Assembly: GCF_964355755.1 (NCBI RefSeq)
Contig: NC_092677.1
Span: 16,772,101-16,836,100, forward strand
Length of the DNA stretch: 64,000 bases
Reading direction: 5' to 3'
Source of the DNA: Antedon mediterranea
Taxonomy: Eukaryota > Echinodermata > Crinoidea > Comatulida > Antedonidae
Positions 11,498 to 24,900 of the stretch are shown in pieces. The notes under the pieces are model-generated. The model was not told where the DNA came from and did no database searches. It was given only the letters and a program-made list of their open reading frames with translations. The number at the start of each line of letters is the position of its first letter. Position 1 is the stretch's first letter. A program made the translations under genes and the position numbers.

Positions 11498-14400
11498 TTA
11501 CTTTCTCTCTACCAGACGCAGATCAAGTGGCTGGTCAGGAACCAAAATTGACCGTGACACCGGTTCAATATTCTTGTCAATTTTTAAACGGAAGTTTCGT
11601 ATAATCTAAAAAAAGTGACAATCATCATTAGTGGTGAAACGTTTCGCAGAGAGAAATGAACTACCCTAAAGGTATTATTTTATGTTTTTGCAATAAATAA
11701 AAGAAATTGGAAGTAACAAAAACACAAATTCAATTCTAGAAAATGATAAGGTTTACCATTGGTAATAATGTGTGCATTTCTTGCTCAGCCAGTCGACGGC
11801 CTAAAATACAAAAATAATTATTATTGAATGAAACGATAGGCTATATAACCATAACTTTTACAATAGAGACATCAAATACGAGAGGTAAACATTTAAATCA
11901 TTATGGTGATAACATGGATACATTTGTTAGCCTTTCTTTTTCATAAACAACCTGTAGCGCCATTAAAAAACATTTATTTTATGAAATTCGATATGCTTCA
12001 CTGATTCAATATCCAATAAGTATAATCATCTAAGTGGTGGTACACTTCAACAATAAATTTAAGTTTCGTGTTTATGGTGTTGAAAATTAGACACATATAT
12101 AGTACTTACCAATACAACTTCGAACACCAACACCAAATGGTAGCATCAAGAAACTGTTTAATCGTTCGCCTTTCACGCGATCAAGCCATCGTTCAGGTTT
12201 GAAGCTCAACGGATCATCAAAGTATTCTTCATTATGACTTATCGAGTACGTATCGAGAAAAACGGTTTTCTAAAATATATTATTAAGATGGAAGATCATT
12301 TTAAATTATTTAGTAATCAGGTCATACAGGTCACCCTCCACTTGAAGTTTACTTTTGGGACCCATGTTTGAATGGTCTATTGCTAGGGTTGGTCTCTAAT
12401 TAGAATACTTTTAACAACTAGAGGGTGAGCTCGCTTCGCTCTAGGAAGTGTAGACGATGGTTCTCGGAATGATAATGACTCGGGTAAAAAGGTTTTAGGA
12501 GGAAGTTCTCCTTGTATGTTTTCTGACGGTTACCATTATTGATAATGCTTGACATTCGTAAAACTAAACCTACTCTCTTTCACAGTATCTTAGATGATTA
12601 ATTAAATTTTAAAGTATAGTGTTTATTGTTTGGTAGGGTCATTATAGGGCGGAGGTGGGGAGGCGGAGTTCATTTGAGGGAGGTGCTTATTCAAGGTACA
12701 GTATATGTTTAAAGATGTATTGTTCATTGAAACACAACAAATGAAAAAAAAATATTCTAAATTTAAATTGGCCATATCAAAGTAATATTAAAGTTATTCA
12801 AAAAAAAATCGAGCCTAAAAAAACAAGTTTACGTAATTAACAGGTACATTAATTTGATTACATTTCGTCTGAAAAATCGTCACGAGCGAAAGTAAACAAA
12901 GATGTCAAACCACGAGTATGCATTATGCATGATGCTAATTAGAATTGTTTACAACTCGTCGCGGTTGAGATGGTGTTTTTACACAGACCGCGAGGAAGTT
13001 TTATGATTATGCATACAGAGTAGCCAAACAAGCGCGTTGCATTATGAGATATGCTTTGATCGAAAACTTTGACTGGAATTCAAAGTTATTTTTTGAAGAA
13101 AAAAAAGTCCGTATTTCGATTAAATTATTTTTTTTCAACTAACTAGTATAACTGTGTTTTTATAAATATAATACAATATTGTGTGTATAAATGTGGATGG
13201 GCATTTATTTGATAATTTGGGGGTTTGTGGGTGGGGTTGAGGAGATTATTATTCAAAGTTATTTATTTATTGGGGAGGCGTTTATTGAAGTAAAAACCAT
13301 CCTAATAATTAATACATTATTTAATTTAACCATCTTTTGAAACTAACTTCCGCAACAGAGTGGGCCGTTTCGGCCCAAGAAGGAAAACGTTAAAGGCGGC
13401 TTGCAACCTGGGAAGACATCTATGTCCTAACGGGACACAGATAGCCTACAATTATTCCTGCCAGCTTACTCAATAAAACTCGGCTATCGGGATTTCACTG
13501 GACTTTAAACAAAATGTCTTATCATCAGATCTCCCCATGTAAATTTATAATACTATTTCCAAATAGACCAATATATTCCGATGCTTTATGACGTATATTT
13601 TTAATTTGATTTTTATTAATTTGCAGTAAAATTTTTATTTTTAACTACTGTGCGATCCGAAAATAAACAAAAAACTAAAATGGATATAGCCACTAACGGT
13701 TAAGTTAATTAAAACCAGGTAGTTGCAAGGTAAACCCGTGAACTCATTGTGAACCCGGAAATTACTTTGACCGCGTACAATTGAAATAGAGTTGAAAATC
13801 TACCGACATTTTGTGTTAAAACTCTTTATAATATTTTTCTAAGATAGAAATATGGAACAATATCGTAATAGTGAAAATTAATGTTATTACATTTTCGCGG
13901 AACATCTGAGATATATAAGGTAGGTATCAAAGGCAGAGATTTGTCCCGAAGTTTTTCCATTGTGCTCGCCTATGTCCGAATTAACAATAATTTATATATA
14001 GATGACCGGATAGAAAAGTTGCTTTTAAATTAGCTTTTTTTAGAGAAAATGTTAAAATGTTATTTTGCTCGCCGAAGGATGAGGGTAAATCTAATCATGT
14101 TGGGTTATCTGTCCTTCTATCCATTTAGTTTGTATTTAAAAAAGCCTTCTTTATTTATCTATCAATTTTGTATGGGCTCAATGTCATATTGATCGGACAT
14201 TGAGCATTAAGGAAGAACAAAGCGTGGGAGTGATGGTTTCGAGTTGGACATTGTTGAAACTTGTTGAAAAGAGCTGTTTTGGTAACTATTTTCATTAAAC
14301 AGAAAATTATGTTGTAATATTATAGTTGAGCCAAAATACAAATTCTGACCGTCAAATAATGTTAGGTGGTCAATTGACCTCTATGACACTTCGAACCGAT

Positions 14401-17400
14401 GTTGTGTGTCAGGTCTTTATTGTCCTTTGATACAAGTAGGTTTCTAAACCGCCAGTGGTAAATCTGAATACTTACACCTGCTGGTATATTGTATCTATTA
14501 ATTGCAATATCTTTGGTAACATTTCTTGATACCGCTGCTACTATTGGATATAGTCTGCCAAATACAAATCAAATATTTTTAACGAGACGTATTATTATTA
14601 GTGCAAAGATCAAATAAATACAATTATATAAAACTCAGTGATAGCATGGTCGAGAGCTTAGTTACTTGTAAAATGACCATTCAGACAAAATACACCACAC
14701 TCCCACTCCAAACACACATTACTGGACAGAGCAGTAGCCTAGCTTGTAACTTTCAAAACGCATGAATGCAACGCTAAATTGTTACATTAATTTGAAAGAA
14801 AGAAGATAATAAGAGAAGCAGAACAAAATAACCTCTGTGTTTCCTGCATGACAGCCTTTAGATAGCTCATTTGATTGTAGTGTTCTTTTGTTGGCGTAAT
14901 GCCTTCTGGAATAACTCGTGTAACTTCCTCGTATAAACGTTCCTGACAATCGGGATTCTTTGCAAGGCAGTATAGAGTCCATAAAGTAGAGTTTGAAGTC
15001 TGTCATTAAAATAATTTATTTATGAATAGAAAAAAAAATCGACGCAGCCGACGCAAAGTAAGAAAAATACTCTTCAACCAATTTCGCATACCCCTCTTAA
15101 ATCCTCACTTTTGCTGCAAAACAGAAAACGGTATTCGGTTCCCACTTGTCACACAACGTTGGTTATGATCTTTCGGCACTTGAAAAGATACATTACGTCT
15201 TTACGTTGCTTTCAAGTGAGAATCAAGCTTTATAATAATAAATCCCTCTAAATAGAACAATACAATGTCTAAGATTGTTATGTGATTACTCTGGTTCTTA
15301 TTATATATATATTATATCACTCACCGTGTCTACTGCCGCTGCTAGCAGTTCTGTCATACTTCCGTAGATTTCTTCATCACTCATTTTGTCCTGTGCGACG
15401 AGGTAGGCCAGAAAACTTCCATCGTCAATTTCATCTTTGTCACTTTTAGAAGCTTTCTCTTCCAGCTCATTTAATTTCATATCAATTAGGTCACGTGCTT
15501 TAAAAAATAATCAACATCACGACACTGGTTAGGCCTTATAACATAGGAATAAAATAATAAAACAATGGCAATTGCTTACTTACACACTCTGAAGAGCAAA
15601 TCCCAGGATTCGTTATGTAGTTTGTAAGATTTAGTTTTCAACATCTTCTGAATAGAATATGGCTTAAACATGATATCGGCAGTTGTCGCCAATACGTTTT
15701 GAAAAGCGTACACAAACTCGTCGATTTCTTCGTGAATCTTCGGTAAGCTTCTGTCCAAAATTCCAAGCCGTTTGTCGAAGAAAACTGTACACGCAGCTGA
15801 AAATAATAACAATGGTACCAGGTTTATGTCAAATGACAGACAATGTAAATAATAATTATTGATCAAACTTTTCATCGCTTAATATTTGTAAAGTTTGAAC
15901 TATTGTTATGTTACAGCGCTGAAAAGCATAACTTACTGAGGTAAACTACTACATACTGTACAAATAGCTGAAAATAAGTAGTGGTACCTAGTAAGATTAA
16001 GTCAAAAACAATTATCATTAGTTCTTCTTTTCAGTGCGTCACTGTTGTGACGATTGATTTATGCTATGGATTGATTGGTTACAGCATTGAAAGTAATAAT
16101 ATTTTTAATAAAAACTTGTATTTGATCAAAAATATTTGTTAAAAATAAAATTTACTGATAATATTATGTTTCAGACGTTTAGTTATCTATCCAGAGAAGA
16201 ATTTACTCTTTCTTGGTTCTGAGGCTTGTTCTCCTTGGGTATTTATAAATAGTTCTACATACATACATTTTGATAGAAACTAGTATTTGAAAGATATATT
16301 TCATCGTAACGTACATTCAAATGACCATCTAAACAGCTCTTCCTCCAAATCCGGTACGATGTCCTTATTTAGTCCATTTTTCGGGCGTAAAGATTTTAGT
16401 CTCTCTAGTGTATCAGCCGATACACCGTGCATAGGATTTATAAAGAGAGAGATTTCTTTAGGTCGAAGTAAACGTCTACTCATGGCAGAGCGAATCTTAT
16501 GCCACTTCTCACCATCTCTAAATGGAAGAATACATTGTTATAAGTTAATGTATTCACATTCACGTTAAATAAACAAACATATTATCAATATTGAATTTGT
16601 GATAAACTAACAGTGTTTGCTTTAACGTTACGCTTGCTGACAGCAAAGCGTCATGATTTAAGATGTTAGATTTAATATTACTTACAAACGATATTAAAAG
16701 GGTAGGTTAGTGTTGTCATGTTTGTGTAAATCTTTCCATTGAAAAAAGAAAATCAATTAAAACATTATAATTATATATAGATTTATAATTGTCTCCATAA
16801 CTACCAAATAAAAAAAGATGAAAAAGGAAATGAATTTTACAAATGTATACGTTTATTGAAAAGCTAGACCTACTACGCTAACAACATTTGGCTGTTCTTC
16901 TAAGAAATTGAATTCATTAATAACATAAATTACAACATCTGAATTTATGTATAACTTAATTAGAATCTACTTACTCCAGCAATACACCGAGTGGTTTATT
17001 GTTTTCTTTTCTATATTCTATCCAAGAAATTAGTTGAAATCTTTCGGGATATTTATCTTCAGATCTGCAGAATGTTTCTATAAGTTTGGGATCGCTTAAC
17101 ACAACCATATCGATTACGAAAGTGCTGTTTCTGTACATCTTCCCGTACTTCTTGGCGTTTTCCATATTCATTTCATGTGCTTTCGACATATCTTGCCGTA
17201 ATGCCTTCGCTGTTGATATGATTTTGTTGACGAATAAAGGCGCTCCTCGTATGCCTAATCCGGGTAGGTCATTAATAGACTTCAGCTTAGTGTCGCTAAT
17301 CTGAAGAGTCGGCTTAGAAGCTGCTGCAGTAGACGCAGCATATCGTAATGTCGTGTACTTCAATAAGGATATTGACATGCGGTTTCGGAAGCTGCCACTA

Positions 17401-17414
17401 ATTATTCCTGCCAT
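11498..17414 (-). CDS. mitochondrial-clan cytochrome P450, copy C (complete)
   Basis: Exons on the minus strand: 16975-17414, 16315-16517, 15584-15796, 15325-15497, 14833-14999, 14476-14554, 12110-12269, 11757-11800 and 11498-11605. They sum to 1587 nt (528 residues) with the same phases as copy B. The basic presequence begins MAGIISGSFRNRMS. Motifs are C-helix GEKWHKIRSAM, I-helix AAAVDTTSNS, K-helix QETQR, FKPERW, haem loop FGVGVRSCIG and RRLAEQE. Exon 9 is 36 codons including the stop, against 39 in B and E. The 2.2-kb intron 6 holds the 12452-14004 repeat. A longer frame continues upstream to 17594, but the Met at 17414 aligns with the sister genes. Exon 2 starts with A rather than G, which still gives Glu across the junction. 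Same family-level function as copy B. Confidence 0.92.
12452..14004. repeat. dispersed unclassified repeat, copy 1 (about 1.55 kb)
   Basis: Aligns in the same orientation with 27074-28304, from an AGACGATGGTTCT start through shared stretches such as ataatacaatattgtgtgt, taacgggacacagata and tggaacaatatcgtaatag, to a TTTATATA-type end. Copy 1 is about 0.3 kb longer, and its extra DNA (about 12710-13140) begins with the TTAA-AGATGTATTG left end of the MITE family seen at 6386. No terminal repeats or recognisable domain. It lies in intron 6 of copy C. Confidence 0.8.
15132..15236. mobile_element. degenerate foldback MITE copy
   Basis: Begins with CGGTTCCCACTTGT and ends with a CAAGTGAGAATCAAGCTTTA inverted counterpart; the internal TTACGTCTTTACGTTGCTTT resembles the core of the element at 4129-4314. 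Lies in intron 4 of copy C. Confidence 0.5.
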
Positions 17415-17839
17415 TGTTTCAAAATTGTATTCGCACTTGTTGCCTGGAGTTTGAAATGTAAATGTTTTGATAAAAGAACACAGGCTATGTTTCCATAATG
17501 TAAACAAAACCAAAGAATACAATAGCATTGTTTGATATAAGCCAAAATCCAAAAGTTCAAAGTTCAATTTAAATACGTAACAGTTCGAATCCATATTCCA
17601 TTTAAATTAGGACATATTATGCAAACAACTTGATAGATTACAAAATTAATCCTTTTCCCCTTAATGAAACATTAAAACGATATTTTAAAACTGAGCTATA
17701 AACGTCGGAACAGTTCAATTATGCAGTAACTAATAGTGTTTATGAATGCGATGGTACATCCTACAGTATAGATTACACTATGTACAGTAGCTTGAAGTAA
17801 AAATAATTAATTACTAAATGGAAAGTACGATAGTTATAA

Positions 17840-18010
17840 AGTACTTTACTTGCTACAACAAGTAGTTTATTGTTATTTTTCCATATTCTATACAAGGAAT
17901 TTGTATCTTCAGATCTACACAATTGTTCTATAGGTACGGTTGAGATCGCTTAAAATAATCATTGATTCCACCGTTTCCGTTTGAATTCAGAAATGTAGCT
18001 ACAAGTTCAA
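17840..18010 (-). pseudogene. P450 exon 1 fragment (remnant copy)
   Basis: Minus-strand similarity to the 3' part of P450 exon 1: the positions encoding the IEYRKE..NKP and RSEDKY segments are recognisable around 17860-17960, with an internal deletion. The distal part (about 17985-18010, gaattcagaaatgtagcta) matches the 5' flank of copy A. The piece is too broken to encode protein and lies just upstream of copy C. Confidence 0.65.
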
Positions 18011-18353
18011 GTTAACATTTATTTACTTAAAAACAAATGTTTTATGAAATTAAAACAGACCGGAAAAGAAAAAAGTGTCTTTAAAAAATGGAAATAATTA
18101 TTTTTTTAGTTTTAAAAGTTGCATGGTCCAAAATCGTAAAATCAAAAAGGAAAAACCAACAGAAACTTGTGTTGGGCAAGCCATAGATATTATCAATAAT
18201 AATTTTGTTTCATATGCAGTAACACAACAAAAACAAACCGAACATTCACACAAATACTGAAACACAAGAAACAAACAGAAAAGGGCTGCAAACAAAGGCA
18301 GCTGATCGACTGCAATGAGTAGAGTATTTATTTTTCACTTTTTCTTTTTTATT

Positions 18354-18593
18354 TTAGTTAAATATGGCGTTTAAAATTATAGGAAAGCTTTTCTTCGTTG
18401 TGGAGATTTTGATGTTAATTGGTAAGTTATTCCAACGTTTAGGACCACTATATCTGAAATCTGAACGATTTTTTATGCTGGGGAATATGCAAGTTTGACG
18501 CGGATCTAGTAGTAAGATAGTAAGAATTTTAATTGAATAAATTACAGAATTGGGGAGGGTATAAGCCGGTGGTTGAAGAATAAATACATGCAA
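18354..18593 (-). mobile_element. non-LTR retrotransposon ORF2 C-terminal remnant
   Basis: The minus-strand frame contains SDFRYSGPKRWNNLP followed by a Ser/Lys-rich tail with KKSF, the pattern (FxxxGPKxWNxLP...SxxxFKxxL) that ends reverse-transcriptase ORFs of CR1/Jockey-type LINEs. The upstream RT domain is absent. Confidence 0.6.
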
Positions 18594-19119
18594 TGTGATG
18601 GCCTCCCATTCAAGGGCATTGAATGGGGGGTTTGGGAAGGCAAATGGTGCACATTGGGATGGAACAGTTTAGGCCATCGAAAGCGATATTCACATTAAAA
18701 CACTAGATGAATGCCGGTATATTTTGTTTTCATTTTTATAATTCAGAATTAGCAACGAAATCATTAAATCATCTAACACTATTGTATTAACTTAAAATGG
18801 TAATAAAACAAAACTCTTCTTTTTTATCAAAGTAGTCCTCATAATTGTTTTTATTAACGTACAATATATTATGGTTTACCTTGAATATGTCTTGCATTGT
18901 TTCTAGGCAGTTGATCGATTGCATTATATAATATGTTTGTGTGTAAGCCTACTTACACTATGAGTGCTCATTGGCTAAATCCTATGGTCATTACAGTCTG
19001 AAGGGGACCGGAGCAAAATATAATAGTATTTATGAAACGATCCGTTAAACGTTCGACTGTGCATGCTATCGTCCCACCGTGGCTGCCTTTTTGTTTAATA
19101 CAATTTCATCAATGCTGAC

Positions 19120-19470
19120 ACACTAAAGTCAGAATTCGAAGTTTGGTCTCTGCGCTACGCCAAATCATTGAGGGTCGAATCAAGTCTGAATATACCACCA
19201 CTAGGCGTCATAAGCATAAATTGAATAAGAACAATGCTCGATTAAATTACCGTAGTAATTTTTGTTACCCAAAGGGTTGTAAATTCATGGAATGCTTTCC
19301 CTACTAGCACAGTTGATGTTGACAACTACAAAATTTAAAAGACAATTTCAGAAGACGAGATGGGCTAATAGAGGGCCAGGACCGGCCCACCAGCCACTTG
19401 CACCACTCATCTAGAGTGGTGTACAGTGAGTTACGGTCAGTTAAGTGCTATTCAGTATAAATAAAGATTT
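19120..19470 (+). mobile_element. eroded LINE 3' end
   Basis: The plus strand reads, allowing a frameshift, QRVVNSWNAFPTSTVDVD and then a KRQFQK..RW segment, matching the FxxRVVNxWNxLPxxVVxxxSVNxFKxxLD ending common in LINE ORF2 proteins. It is followed by an AATAAA-like end (tataaataaagatttaaaaa). No RT core remains. Confidence 0.6.
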
Positions 19471-19874
19471 AAAAAAGGAATATCTTACCTTAGTGATATA
19501 AGAAGGCTTTAGAGTATTTTTAAAAATAATAAATCAAACTCTCGACCAATAGTGGTTGTCGAACAATCGATTCCAGTGGACCAAGCATTCTGTACTTCAA
19601 TTAAAGGTGTTTCCACACGCTAGTTTTTTTCTTATAATTGTTTTAAATGTTCTAAATTAAAGACATTATTTATGTCGAAAGTACTGTTAAAACGGCATGT
19701 ATATTGTGTCAACATCGTAGATTTATAGAGTGTTGAAATTTAATTTCCAAGTCCGCACCAAACAAAACGCTCTACAATCCTAATAAACAAAAACACTATC
19801 TAGACTCGGCTTATGCTATAGTAACTCTACAATTAGAATAGTATTTTAGAACTACGTGCCATATTTAGGCCTAC

Positions 19875-20291
19875 TCCAGTAATATGCCAAGTGGCTTGTT
19901 GCGTTCTTTTCTATATTCAATCCAAGGAGTGAATTGCATTCTCTCTCGATACTTGTCTTCAGATATACAGAATGGTTCTATTATAGTTTGGGATCGCTTA
20001 ACACAATCAGATCGAATATAAACATGCTGTTTCTGTACATTCCCGTCCCGTTTTCAACATTCATGTGATGGCTTTTGGTTATATCTCCTCGTAAAAGTAG
20101 CGCTGTTGATATCATTTTGTTGAAAGGCGTTCCTTGTATGCCTATCGGGGGCCTATATATTTTTAAAGCTTCTTGTCGTTAAGCGGGGGAGTGTGCTTTT
20201 AAGCCGTAGCTGTAGACGCGGAATATCGTAATTTGGTGTACTTTAATAATATTGAAATGCGTCTTTGAAATCTGTTTAGATTTCCTGCCAT
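19875..20291 (-). pseudogene. solo P450 exon 1 pseudogene
   Basis: The whole of exon 1 is recognisable on the minus strand, from the Met at 20289-20291 to the splice junction at 19875 (ctac before tccag). It carries at least three length changes against copies B and E: an extra base near 19983, a deletion in the KKYGKM region near 20045, and a deletion in the VNK region near 20125. No downstream exons 2-9 accompany it. This is a dead partial copy between C and D. Confidence 0.8.
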
Positions 20292-20299
20292 TGCCATTT

Positions 20300-20979
20300 T
20301 AATAATTATAAGTCCTACACTTCAAAGTTCAGCGAATAAGTCACATCGTTTTCTGACGTCATGAAAAATAAAACAATATTTATTATCTAGGCCTATTTAT
20401 CATGTGAAATACGTTATGCCACCCTACACATACATGGCACATTGTTTGTATAAATATGGTTCAAGGTCTTTTTAGTTTTCATTCCGGTCCTAGTGTTCCC
20501 TGTTTTTTTAAATGTTGAATGTAGAAAGGAGTGGAAGTGCATTGTTTTGATTGTATTTGCTGGTATTATTAGCAATACAAACCAAAATTGACCTATTTAA
20601 TTTATTTTTGATATAACATATAACCATTGATAATATCAGATTGTTACCGTTTTTTCTTTAAATGCCGGATTTGGATAATTATTATAAACTAGATGGTATA
20701 CGCATATCTAGGTCGCGCATGTCGTTTACAAGAACAAAAAACTAGACACGGTGATTTATGTGTCAACTCAAATTAAAACCCTGGGAACTACTTTCGAATG
20801 AGAAACTTTGTCACAAAATGAGTCCAAATTGTTAAGTCAAACACAATTCATGTTGTATGTAACATTATGATTGACGGATGGGGAAGAGGATGAGTGCATA
20901 GAGGAACAGTTTTTAAATATATTGTTTATCAACTTAGTAACATGTTTTATAATTAATATACCATTAAACAAACGAAAAC
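20300..20979. other. intergenic, nothing recognised
   Basis: AT-rich sequence between the solo exon 1 pseudogene and the intron-derived fragment; no coding frame, repeat termini or RNA gene seen. Confidence 0.4.
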
Positions 20980-21385
20980 ATTAGTGATTTAATACTTTGT
21001 TGAAACTGTCACTGTCATAGGGTCTGTTTCTGCTGAAAAAATAGAAAAACCACAGAAATGATCGCGTTGCAACTTAAAATGTTCTCCGACGTTAATCGGT
21101 TATCTGGTAATCCCATTTTAAAACTCACGTCATCTATACCCACAGCGCAGTTCAAGTTTTGGAAGGCCAATGAGAGTTGGTTTGTTTACATCCTATCGCT
21201 GCCTAAAACTCTCACATGTAGGATTAAAAATTGAACTCGATAAAGCTATATTATTTGTAAAATAAACATCTAGTAGACTATGCCTACTACCGTACCATAT
21301 ACAAAAAAATAATGATGTTATATTAATAGTCAACTGAAATAGTAAAGTACATGTAACGACACAACACTACGACGTTTATAATTTT
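20980..21385. repeat. P450 intron 2 remnant with internal insertion
   Basis: 20980-21018 (gtgatttaatactttgttga... followed by cactgtcata) and 21328-21385 (caactgaaatagtaaagta...) together match a contiguous block at about 2548-2650 in intron 2 of copy A. Roughly 310 bp are inserted between the halves. A piece of another P450 copy's intron thus survives downstream of copy D without its exons. Confidence 0.65.
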
Positions 21386-21916
21386 TAAAATTATTAACAG
21401 TAACAGTAACATTAACAGTATATGTGTTTTTATATCACACAGTAAAATGGTTTATATATTTATTGTCAAAAATATGTTATACACTACTTATAACTAACTA
21501 TACAGTATTGCAATACTATATTTACCATATTTTACCTAAATGTTTTAAGTTTATCCCTAAAAACAGTGTTTAGACTCTAAACACAAAGATTGTCTCCTCT
21601 TTTTTCTGACGTGTTTAATCGCTAAACGTGTTTAGATTTAACGTGTTTAGTTATTCAAAATGTTTACCAATGGTTGCTCGACTCGCTCGAAAAATAGAAT
21701 TTATGAAATTATATAAATCCGTACCAACCCACATTAAATCCTGCGTACGGTCTTTTGCGGATGGAACAACATTTTAGAAAAATAAAAACATAATCACCTC
21801 GAGGTAATAATGGTCTGCAATAATTATCATATTTCTTCGCGCAATTAATGTTTTGCAACATCTATACAATTTATTACTAGAGTAATTTTGATCACTCGTA
21901 TTTTACTTTATACACG

Positions 21917-24900
21917 TCATATTCGGTCTAGCAGGCGTAGATTAAGTGGCTGGTCAGGAACCAAAATTGCCTTTGATACTGGGTTAACCTCCTTGTCAAT
22001 TTCAAGCTGGAAGTTTTTTATAATCTACAAAATTAGAAAAGAAAGTTTTTAAACAAATTGTTTACTTTGCTTGCAAAATGTCGCATATTATAAACGATAA
22101 AGGACAGGCATATTAAACAAAGTGGAACTACTGTAAATGTGAAAAGATAAGGCAAAGAGGACTGACAGAAAAATTACCATTGGTAACAATGTGTGCAGCT
22201 CTTGTTCAGTCAAACGACGACCTAATACAGCAAAAATAATAATACTTTTTATCAATAAATGAAGTTTCACTTTGTATTACAGGGATAAATTGCTAACAAT
22301 GAAAAAATCATTTGTACTCAATGTTTAAAAGCCAGTGTACGTAACGTGCGACCTGTTTCTTTAAATTGAAAAACTCAATATTATTTCAGCCTGGATTGTT
22401 ACAAAAAGACATTGTGTCAATTGTGGATACATAATTTGGGTAGTTAGGTAAGTGAGATTGGGACGGCACTTCAAGTGCAGGTTGTTTTGTATTCCTTTAT
22501 TGTCATTGTTATTATTGGACCTGGCAGACGAGCACACATTTTATAGGCCTACCTTATACTGCTGCTTCACCACTAGTTGTGTGTATTTCGCTCCCGATAA
22601 TTTTAAACATATGGCAAGAAGTAGGAGTTTAATTTTCTAATTCGTGAGATAACTAACTTGTTGGACGAAAAAACAAAAAATATGCACTACTTAATTACAA
22701 ATTGCTTCTTAGAATTCTACCAACAAATTAATATACAATTATATAAATGGAATATTAAAAACACCAAAAAAAATGTGAGTTATTTGATGTAATTGATGTA
22801 ACACATGTTTTTCGAATGTAAAAGCAATGTCTTATTATGGAAAAATCAATCGAATATTTAAAAAGTTAGATAATAGTAACTGTTCTTTGAAGAACTTGTT
22901 TTTGGGTGTGAATGCAACAAAAAAAATAAGTTATACTCAATTGCTCTATATTCTATATACAAAATAAAAATAGTCAGAATTAGTAAAAACTCATGGATCA
23001 TGTTTAAAAATATACTTACACAAAAGCATTCCATGAATGTATTTTATTTATTTTTTTTTGGAAGGTTACTGTAAATAAACTAATTTGTACAAAAATGTAA
23101 ATAGTGCAAATAAAACAGAAAAGAAAAAAGGGAAAACACTAAAAAGAAGAGTAAACAGAAAGCACTGATAATGCTATACTCTACAAGCAACTAGTTATTG
23201 AGTTGCTTTTGATTCTCTATATTTATAGATATTGTTTCACTTTATATGTAGTGTAAATGTAAATGATTTCATGCAGAGTTTTTATAAGATGTAAGGTGAA
23301 ACTTAATATTTATAAATGAAACTATTTATATATAATTATTTAAAACATATAAAACATAATAAAATTGTTTATTTATCAAAAAGATTATGTTTTGTGAGTG
23401 AACAAAAAAACTTGTTGTTGGACGTGGTACTAAAATATAAAATGAAATAATAAGAAAAGTAAAGCTTACCGATACAACTTCGAACACCAACACCAAATGG
23501 TAACATCAAGAAATTGTTTAAACTTTCGCCTTTCATTCGATTAAGCCATCGTTCAGGTTTAAAACTCAACGGATCTTCAAAGTATTCTGGATTACGGGCT
23601 GTCGTGTACGTATCGAGAAGAACGGTTTTCTATAATAAACGTAAATTGATTTATAATATACTCGAAAGCAACAATATTAAGTATTTTTTAAACCTGCAAA
23701 TAAGGTCCAAAATGAGAAGAATCTCGATCGTATAAAAGCCATCCGACACTAATCAAGGAACACGAACATTCTGGTTCAGTGGCGGATCTAGGATCTGACG
23801 AGGGGGGGTGGCCACGAAAATGGCAAACGAGGTGCGTAGCACCGAGCGGGGGAGGGTTTGGGGGGGGTGTCCCCCTCCCGAGGGTCCGAAAATTTTTGAA
23901 AAAATAGATGCTTACACACTGTTTAATAGGCTAGAGAAACTGTTTCCATCACACTTAATAACAAATATTACATAATGTAAAGTTAAATACATCCTTCCTA
24001 AATACTGTACGGATCTTTTTCGACGAACTAATAATAAACTTTGATCGAAAAACCTTCAAACAAAATGAACATTTTGGTAATGCGGTACTCCGAAAATGCC
24101 TCGATAGAGTGCATGTGTTGTGTACCGTGTTTTGGTGGTGGTCTGTTAACCTCAGAGATATACAGTATACCCTACAGCCGGGTGAATAACTCAATGTAAT
24201 TTGGTATACAATGATCGCAGTAATCGCCGTGTCTATAACACAAATAAAAAAAACGCCAAATACGCCACATACTTTTTTCGGCCGTCCCGTGTGTACATAC
24301 AAGACATTTCATGTTTATTTTATGCCTATAAAATAATAAAAGAACACCATGTTTCTCGTTTATTTTTATCGTTTATAGTGCATACCATAATATTATACAA
24401 AAAACTTTCATGCGCGAGAAAAAAGTTCCCGATATTACACTCCACTCAGGGGTGTAAATATACCACGCCAACGCTTTGTGCACACACGGACCAGGGCGGC
24501 GGAAATTAACTGCAATGGAAAATGGTGTATTTTGGAGAGTGATGACGTCAGCATTCACACGAGGAGCGAGCTTGACAACGTGACGCTGGTAGTTTTAGGA
24601 GTGCGTGTGTTTTGAAAATGGGTATTTTCCGAAGATTGTAAATCGTGTTTTCTTTTTAAACTCTTGAATTCATAATAGTAATTAAACTCTATAGCTCTTT
24701 CACTGTGTAGGTCTATTTACACACAACTAAAATAGTAATTAAACTCTATAGCTCTTTCACTGTGTAGGCCTATTTACACACAACTATTAATGCTAACCCT
24801 AGCTCTAGTAGGGCCTAGCTAGGCCTACTCTTCTTAATTAAAAGATTAATCCACGTCTAGCGACGGTCAATCGCGATTAGGTTGCATCTTTTTTTTTTTT

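Noticed and set aside
16287-16568. Plus-strand ORFs opposite P450 exons (also 9477, 10029, 31997, 38301)
   Set aside because: Antisense shadows of conserved exons; no independent motifs.
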